A stretch of 64,000 bases of DNA, taken from Erysipelotrichaceae bacterium NK3D112 (GTDB lineage: Bacteria > Bacillota_I > Bacilli_A > Erysipelotrichales > Erysipelotrichaceae). Both the position numbers and the translations under genes were made by a program. Where the stretch lies: positions 62,001 to 126,000 of the forward strand of contig JNJQ01000004.1 in NCBI GenBank assembly GCA_000701725.1, given 5' to 3'. The notes under the pieces were generated by a model that was not told the origin of the DNA, searched no databases, and was given only the letters and a program-made list of their open reading frames with translations. Every line of letters begins with the position of its first letter. The stretch's first letter is position 1. Below are positions 59,740 through 64,000 of the stretch, in pieces.

Positions 59740-61080
59740 TCAGATGATATTGACAGGCTTGCGCCAGATCTTCTGCTTTTCCGCCTCCCTGATCAGTTCT
59801 TCCCTGAAATCAGGATGGGCAACCGACACCAGCATTTCCGCCCGTTCCCAGGTGGCCCGTCCGGCCAGGTTCACAGCGCCGTATTCGGTGACCACGAAGT
59901 GATCCTGCGAGCGCGGTATGGTGACGATGTCGCCGCTGAAATATGGCAGGATACGCGAATGGCGTTTTCCGGATTTATCAGTGAAGGTGGAGGTCATGCA
60001 GGCAAAGGCCTTGCCGCCGCGGGACATCGCCGCCCCGGTCAGATAATCCAGCTGTCCGCCGGTGCCGCTGATATGGCGCAAACCTGCGCTTTCCGCACCG
60101 ATCTGGCCGTAGAGATCGATGGCGATGCAGTTGTTGATGGCGATCATGTTCTCCTGTAATGCGATCACTTCCGCCGCGTTGACAAATTCAAGCGGTTCGG
60201 CAATTACGCCCGGATTCTCATTGACCCACTCATACAGTTCATGCGAACCGAACACCATGCCGGTGACACCTTTGTGGGGCTGATAGGTTTTCTTTCGGTT
60301 GGTCAGCTTGCCGGCTTTAAACAGTTCATAGTATGCGTCTCCGCATAACTCCGTATGCATGCCGAGATCTTTGAGATCCGATTTTGCCAGCATGGAACCG
60401 ACCACGTTTGGCAAAGCTCCGATGCCCAGCTGCAGCGTTGCCCCATCCGGTATATAAGGAAGGATATGCTCTGCGATGCGGATGTGTTCCTCTTCGGCCT
60501 TGGGAATCGGAAATTCAGGCAGGGGATCATGTTTTCCCTCAACGATGCAGTCGACATCCGAAATATGGATGCTCTCATCAAAACCGCCGTAGATCTTGGG
60601 CAGATGCTCATTGATCTCAACAATGACATATTCCGCCTTGTCGAGAATTCCCTTGGCAATGCCCGAGGCGCATGACAGATTGAAATAGCCGTGTCTGTCC
60701 ATCGGCGTGACAGAGATCATCGCCACATTCACGGTCAGGAAGTGGCGGTAATAGGGAACCACATTGCGGAAGATCATCGGAATGTAATTGCATAAGCCCC
60801 GGTCGCACAGTTTTCTCTCATAGGCTGAACAGTGCCAGCTGTTGTAATGGAAATGTTCTCTGGAAGGATCGCACTCGGCAGCGTGCACCGGACCGAAGGC
60901 GAGATTGCCGCGGATTTTGACATCAAGCAGCTCATCCCTTCTTTTGGCAAGCGCTTCATCCAGAAGGGTGGGGAAGCATACATTGGTCGCATAATCCACC
61001 CAGTCGCCGCTTTTCACAATCCTGACCGCCTCATCCGCGGTTTTCAGCTTGCGCTGATATTCATCATAAAAACTGCTCAT
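59740..61080 (-). CDS. Acetyl-CoA hydrolase/transferase family CoA-transferase (4-hydroxybutyrate/butyryl type)
   Basis: The 446-residue protein has the family features NLAFGPVHAAECDPSREHFHYNS-like segment (residues 58-80), VAMISVTPMDRHGYFNL, LQLGIGALPNVVGSML, GMHTELCGD (the region with the active-site Glu) and ISGTGGQLDYLTGAAMSRGG. It moves CoA between acetate and another acid such as butyrate or 4-hydroxybutyrate. Its ribosome site is AAAGGAG. It is divergent from the TetR gene. In an anaerobe it could serve fermentation or activate an acid made by the nearby SDR cluster. Confidence 0.9.
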   Translation of the reverse strand: MSSFYDEYQRKLKTADEAVRIVKSGDWVDYATNVCFPTLLDEALAKRRDELLDVKIRGNLAFGPVHAAECDPSREHFHYNSWHCSAYERKLCDRGLCNYIPMIFRNVVPYYRHFLTVNVAMISVTPMDRHGYFNLSCASGIAKGILDKAEYVIVEINEHLPKIYGGFDESIHISDVDCIVEGKHDPLPEFPIPKAEEEHIRIAEHILPYIPDGATLQLGIGALPNVVGSMLAKSDLKDLGMHTELCGDAYYELFKAGKLTNRKKTYQPHKGVTGMVFGSHELYEWVNENPGVIAEPLEFVNAAEVIALQENMIAINNCIAIDLYGQIGAESAGLRHISGTGGQLDYLTGAAMSRGGKAFACMTSTFTDKSGKRHSRILPYFSGDIVTIPRSQDHFVVTEYGAVNLAGRATWERAEMLVSVAHPDFREELIREAEKQKIWRKPVNII

Positions 61081-61226
61081 GGAAAGCTCCTTTTCATATG
61101 TGATTGTCTGCTGAATATCTGTTGACTGATTTTATCGTAACATGTTTTTCGCATGAAAAAAGCACACCGCTTTAGATTGCACTGATATAAAAGAAAAGGC
61201 ACAGGATCATGCGTCCGTTAAAAAAA

Positions 61227-61255
61227 TTGACAGAAATCCGAATGTGTGCGATAAA
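61227..61255 (+). promoter_or_regulatory. Promoter of the TetR operon
   Basis: TTGACA (61227-61232) and GATAAA (61250-61255) are 17 bases apart, and the -10 box is preceded by TGC. Confidence 0.65.
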
Positions 61256-61265
61256 GTGGACAGAT

Positions 61266-61278
61266 TGACACAGTGTCA
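61266..61278. promoter_or_regulatory. Operator palindrome of the TetR regulator
   Basis: TGACACAGTGTCA is a perfect palindrome around a central A, just downstream of the likely transcription start. Autoregulation is probable. Confidence 0.6.
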
Positions 61279-61295
61279 TATAAAAGGAAGTTTTT

Positions 61296-61904
61296 ATGAG
61301 CAACAATGATCTGCGCTATATCAAAACCGAGGAACTGATCCGGAATGCCTTTTTCGCGTGCTGTTCGGAAAGAACCATTGAGGAAATTCACATCAAGGAC
61401 ATCTGCGCGAAGGCGAGAATTTCGCGCAATGCTTTCTACGGCCACTATGAGAACAAATACCAGCTGCTGGAGGCAGTCTATAAGGATGTTGAAAAAAACA
61501 TGCTGGAGGACCTGACTCCGGAAATCATCTCTTCTTTATCCAGGGATGCGACCTATACCGTTCATGAATGGTGCATCCGCAGTGTGAACAGAGAGCGCGA
61601 TCTGCTGAAGATCCTGGCGAAAAGCTCACAGCCGCGTTTCCGCGAAATGATTCATTCCGTTTTCATTGACGGCACGCTGCGTGCGGTATTCACCAACACC
61701 GAACTCATTGATCAGGATCCTTCTTTAAGGATGTCGAAAATGTATATCGCAGACGGTCTGGTCAGTATCATTCTGGCATGGCTGAATGAACCGGAACCGA
61801 TCGGCGAGCAGGAGCTGATTGACTTCCTGTATGATATTTCACATGCGGCTGCCGCCTATTTTTACAGGCAGCTTGACAGCCATCCGCAGATTTCAAGACG
61901 GTGA
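61296..61904 (+). CDS. TetR family transcriptional regulator
   Basis: The 202-residue protein has the TetR helix-turn-helix at residues 10-55 (EEIHIKDICAKARISRNAFY then GHYENKYQLLEAVYKD). The rest is the helical ligand domain, of the TetR_C type common in Firmicutes. AAAAGGAAG precedes the ATG. A palindrome lies just after its promoter. The DUF3237 gene follows in the same direction and is probably part of its operon; the CoA-transferase gene on the other side may also be a target. Confidence 0.9.
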   Translation: MSNNDLRYIKTEELIRNAFFACCSERTIEEIHIKDICAKARISRNAFYGHYENKYQLLEAVYKDVEKNMLEDLTPEIISSLSRDATYTVHEWCIRSVNRERDLLKILAKSSQPRFREMIHSVFIDGTLRAVFTNTELIDQDPSLRMSKMYIADGLVSIILAWLNEPEPIGEQELIDFLYDISHAAAAYFYRQLDSHPQISRR

Positions 61905-61954
61905 GTCTCAAAACGGTGCACCGGCATCATCCTGAAAAAGAAAAGAGGTATCAC

Positions 61955-62797
61955 ATGACGTCACTGATCATGACATTTCATATCACAATCGACCGCAATG
62001 CGGTTTCAGAAGTGCGAACGGCAGGGGGAATGGCAAAGATCATTCCGTTTGCCGGTTTTGTCGATTCAGAACATTTCAAAGGAAAGGTCCTGCCCGGCGC
62101 TGCCGATGTGCAGACAACCGATGCGGCCGGCATCCGCCATATGTGCGCAAAGTATATGTTTGAAGGAACCGACGCGGAAGGCAGAAAGTGCCGCCTGTTT
62201 GTGGAGAACAACGGTTACTTTGAACCGGGCTCAAGACCGAAGCCGTTTCATGCATGCCCGGCATTCATGAGCGATTCCCCGTATCTTTCGGATCTGCTTT
62301 CAAGACCCGTATACCGCGCCGAGGGCCATTCCACCGAAGCGGGTGTAGACATCATGATCTTTGATGTCACAAAGGAAAGCCATGAAGAGGCAAAAGAGGA
62401 AACAGCACCTGTCGATCCTTATATTGAGGAGCTCAAAAGCAGGCAGATTCCGGAAATCTATACGGATGAGGCAAAGCGCATCTTTGCGCATGAGCACATC
62501 ATTAAGATGATCTATTTTTCAGAACATGAATCAAAGACCTATGTTCTGGAAAATCCGGATGAGGAAACCGTTGCGGCAATCCTTTGCACGCTTTGGGGGA
62601 CCATGCAGATGGCATTTATGATCAATGATAAAAACGAGCTGGCAGCCGCCGCGTGGATTGCCGGCAGAATCCGCAACATTGAAAATGAGGCGCTTACTGT
62701 ATTCGCTGAAATATTCAAGGAGACAGGCGGCGACAGATATTTTGACAGACCCGTCAACCGCTATCAAAGATGGCGCATCAATGAGATAAAGGGATAA
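61955..62797 (+). CDS. DUF3237-like protein with a C-terminal extension
   Basis: The 280-residue protein starts with a DUF3237-like domain (about 1-135): KIIPFAGFVDSEHFKGKVLP, GAADVQTTDAAGIRHMCAKY and CRLFVENNGYFEPG. DUF3237 proteins are small beta barrels of unknown function, often beside aromatic or steroid catabolic genes. The last 125 residues (from about 155) are helical and not recognised. I chose the ATG at 61955 after AAGAGG, not the GTG overlapping the TetR stop. The truncated aldo-keto reductase follows after three bases. Confidence 0.7.
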   Translation: MTSLIMTFHITIDRNAVSEVRTAGGMAKIIPFAGFVDSEHFKGKVLPGAADVQTTDAAGIRHMCAKYMFEGTDAEGRKCRLFVENNGYFEPGSRPKPFHACPAFMSDSPYLSDLLSRPVYRAEGHSTEAGVDIMIFDVTKESHEEAKEETAPVDPYIEELKSRQIPEIYTDEAKRIFAHEHIIKMIYFSEHESKTYVLENPDEETVAAILCTLWGTMQMAFMINDKNELAAAAWIAGRIRNIENEALTVFAEIFKETGGDRYFDRPVNRYQRWRINEIKG

Positions 62798-62800
62798 GTT

Positions 62801-62992
62801 ATGGCAGACAAAAAACTCGGCTTCGGCCTGATGAGACTTCCGCGCAAGGGAATGTCAATCGACATTGAGCAGACTTCGGAAATGGTAGATCTGTTTCTGG
62901 ATGCCGGCTTCACCTATTTCGATAAGGCCTATGTCTATCAGGACAGTGCGAAAGCGTGTGTCCCCAGCATCTTGGGATTGTTTCATTACTGA
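62801..62992 (+). pseudogene. Aldo-keto reductase, N-terminal fragment
   Basis: The 63-residue frame begins KKLGFGLMRLPRKGMSIDIE and continues EMVDLFLDAGFTYFDKAYVY, the first strand and helix of an aldo/keto reductase (usually about 280-330 residues, FDTAYVY being typical). After YQDSAKA the match stops and a short unrelated end follows. The catalytic Lys and His are missing, so this is a decayed gene. The cut coincides with a hairpin at 62977-62998. Confidence 0.75.
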
Positions 62993-62998
62993 AACAAT
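62977..62998. repeat. Inverted repeat at the aldo-keto reductase break point
   Basis: ATTGTTTCA and TGAAACAAT form a perfect nine-pair stem with a four-base loop. It has no T-run. It may be a weak terminator or the mark of a deletion. Confidence 0.4.
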
Positions 62999-63110
62999 GT
63001 GCCAAAGAGCTTGTCTGATGAATTGAGCATGGTTATAGAAAATCATATTCATTACAGGTAAAATAAAAACATAAATCAGCTCAGAAGAGCTGGCCTGAAA
63101 GGAGTCAAGA

Positions 63111-64000
63111 ATGACTGACACAACAAAATATGTGCCTTATGAAGAACGCACAGGAAATGAATCCATTGTTTATTTCACAAGAGACCTGTCTCCCGAAGGA
63201 ATCAAAAAGGCTTATGAAAAGGTGAGTGCCAATATCACCGGCAAGGTTGCCATCAAGCTGCACACCGGCGAAAAGAACGGACCGAACATCGTTCCTTCCG
63301 CGTGGGTGAAGAAAGTCATGGAGACAACCGACTCCCTCAAAGACGCCACCATCGTTGAAACCAACACATTCTATGTCGGCGACCGCTATACAACCGAGCA
63401 GCATCTTGAAACCCTCAAGGTCAACGGCTGGGACTTCTGTCCGGTGGACATCATGGATGCCGAAGGCACCGTCGATCTTCCCGTCAGGGGCGGCAAGTGG
63501 TTTGACCATATGACCCATGGAAAGACTATGGTTGATTATGATTCCATGTTCGTTCTGACCCATTTCAAGGGCCATACAATGGGTGGCTTTGGCGGCTCCA
63601 ACAAGAACATCGGCATCGGCTGCGCGGACGGACGCATCGGCAAGGCAATGATCCATGCCAAAAACGGCAATGACTGGGGTGTTGTCGAGGATGAGCTCAT
63701 GGAAAAGATCAGTGAATCCACCAAGGCAACCATCGACTTCTTCGGCAAGAACATCACCTATGTCAATGTCATGAGAAACATGTCTGTTTCCTGTGACTGC
63801 GAAGGTCTTGCGGCTCAGCCGGTCGTCACCCCGAACGTGGGCATCCTGGCTTCCACCGACATCTGCGCGATCGACTCCGCATGCGTGGATCTGATCTATG
63901 CGATGTGCGAGAAGGATCACAAGGATCTGGTTGAAAGAATCGAAACCAGACACGGCCACAGACAGCTCTCCTATATGTATGAGCTGGGCATGGGCAACCG
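63111..64000 (+). CDS. DUF362 domain protein (partial, runs past the window)
   Basis: The frame starts MTDTTKYVPYEERTGNESIV after AAAGGAG and stays open to the window edge (about 296 residues). GKVAIKLHTGEKNGPNIVPS, VLTHFKGHTMGGFGGSNKNI and NVMRNMSVSCDCEGLAAQPV are typical of DUF362, which is usually joined to a ferredoxin domain or followed by Cys motifs. Such proteins are thought to be iron-sulfur enzymes of anaerobes. Its end and any later Cys cluster lie outside the window. A TAAAAT box near 63059 may be its -10. Confidence 0.85.
   Translation, partial: MTDTTKYVPYEERTGNESIVYFTRDLSPEGIKKAYEKVSANITGKVAIKLHTGEKNGPNIVPSAWVKKVMETTDSLKDATIVETNTFYVGDRYTTEQHLETLKVNGWDFCPVDIMDAEGTVDLPVRGGKWFDHMTHGKTMVDYDSMFVLTHFKGHTMGGFGGSNKNIGIGCADGRIGKAMIHAKNGNDWGVVEDELMEKISESTKATIDFFGKNITYVNVMRNMSVSCDCEGLAAQPVVTPNVGILASTDICAIDSACVDLIYAMCEKDHKDLVERIETRHGHRQLSYMYELGMGN

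Noticed and set aside
1-64000. CRISPR array, prophage, transposase or rRNA genes
   Set aside because: No regularly spaced repeats, phage structural genes, transposase motifs or rRNA sequence were seen on either strand.

Overview
The window reads as a chromosomal segment of an anaerobic, low-to-moderate GC Firmicute. An Rnf complex, oligoendopeptidase F, MgtE, a TIGR00266 protein, GntR/TetR/PucR-type regulators and AGGAGG ribosome binding sites fit the class Erysipelotrichia; this placement is an inference from gene content, not a database match. There is no CRISPR array, prophage, insertion sequence or rRNA operon. Genes are closely packed, usually in short operons ended by clear intrinsic terminators, many of them bidirectional.

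Layout. 0-10.6 kb: housekeeping and small operons (partial nucleotidyltransferase, Maf, RluA-type pseudouridine synthase, GH1 6-phospho-beta-glucosidase, MgtE, an unknown protein coupled to a lipase-like/glyoxalase fusion, tRNA-Thr, aldehyde dehydrogenase plus esterase). 10.6-17.7 kb: apbE divergent from rnfCDGEA-(small Cys protein)-rnfB. This Rnf set is unusual. RnfD and RnfG carry three extra, mutually similar FMN-binding modules, and RnfB is only 93 residues and lacks the ferredoxin domains. 17.7-27.9 kb: NSS transporter, glycogen branching enzyme with a Lys/Ala tail, an EIIB-like/ROK fusion, DUF2804, CPBP protein, NAD(P)HX repair enzyme, a histone-H1-like protein and a membrane protein. 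28-31.7 kb: aroC and a three-domain protein (shikimate-dehydrogenase-like, shikimate kinase, EPSP synthase) whose first domain has lost its catalytic residues. 31.7-43.5 kb: AAA-CYTH protein, NusG_II-like/Gx pair, HD hydrolase, RarA, MATE and MFS transporters, tRNA-Trp and tRNA-Glu, YdcF-like protein, a DUF262/DUF1524 (GmrSD-like) protein, MutY, tRNA-Gly and a reductase remnant.

43.6-50 kb is a sugar-acid catabolic operon: a FadR-type GntR regulator, a GntP permease, a metallo-beta-lactamase-fold hydrolase, an alpha/beta hydrolase, a 3-hydroxyisobutyrate-dehydrogenase-like enzyme and a DUF1537 four-carbon acid-sugar kinase. Two near-identical perfect palindromes mark the regulator's likely operators, one at its own promoter and one at the permease promoter. 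50-54.3 kb: an RpiR-like remnant, oligoendopeptidase F, a TIGR00266 protein and a serine hydrolase. 54.3-64 kb: a GcvT-like folate enzyme, a Cys-rich unknown and an SDR in one operon opposite a PucR-type regulator, then a small helical protein, a CoA-transferase, a TetR regulator with a DUF3237 protein, a truncated aldo-keto reductase and a partial DUF362 protein.

Two patterns cut across regions. Several genes have an extended -10 box (TGnTATAAT type) only 6-11 bases before the ATG and no Shine-Dalgarno, so they look leaderless. Three unrelated proteins carry similar Lys/Ala/Thr-rich tails. All functions come from motif reading alone; no search was run.
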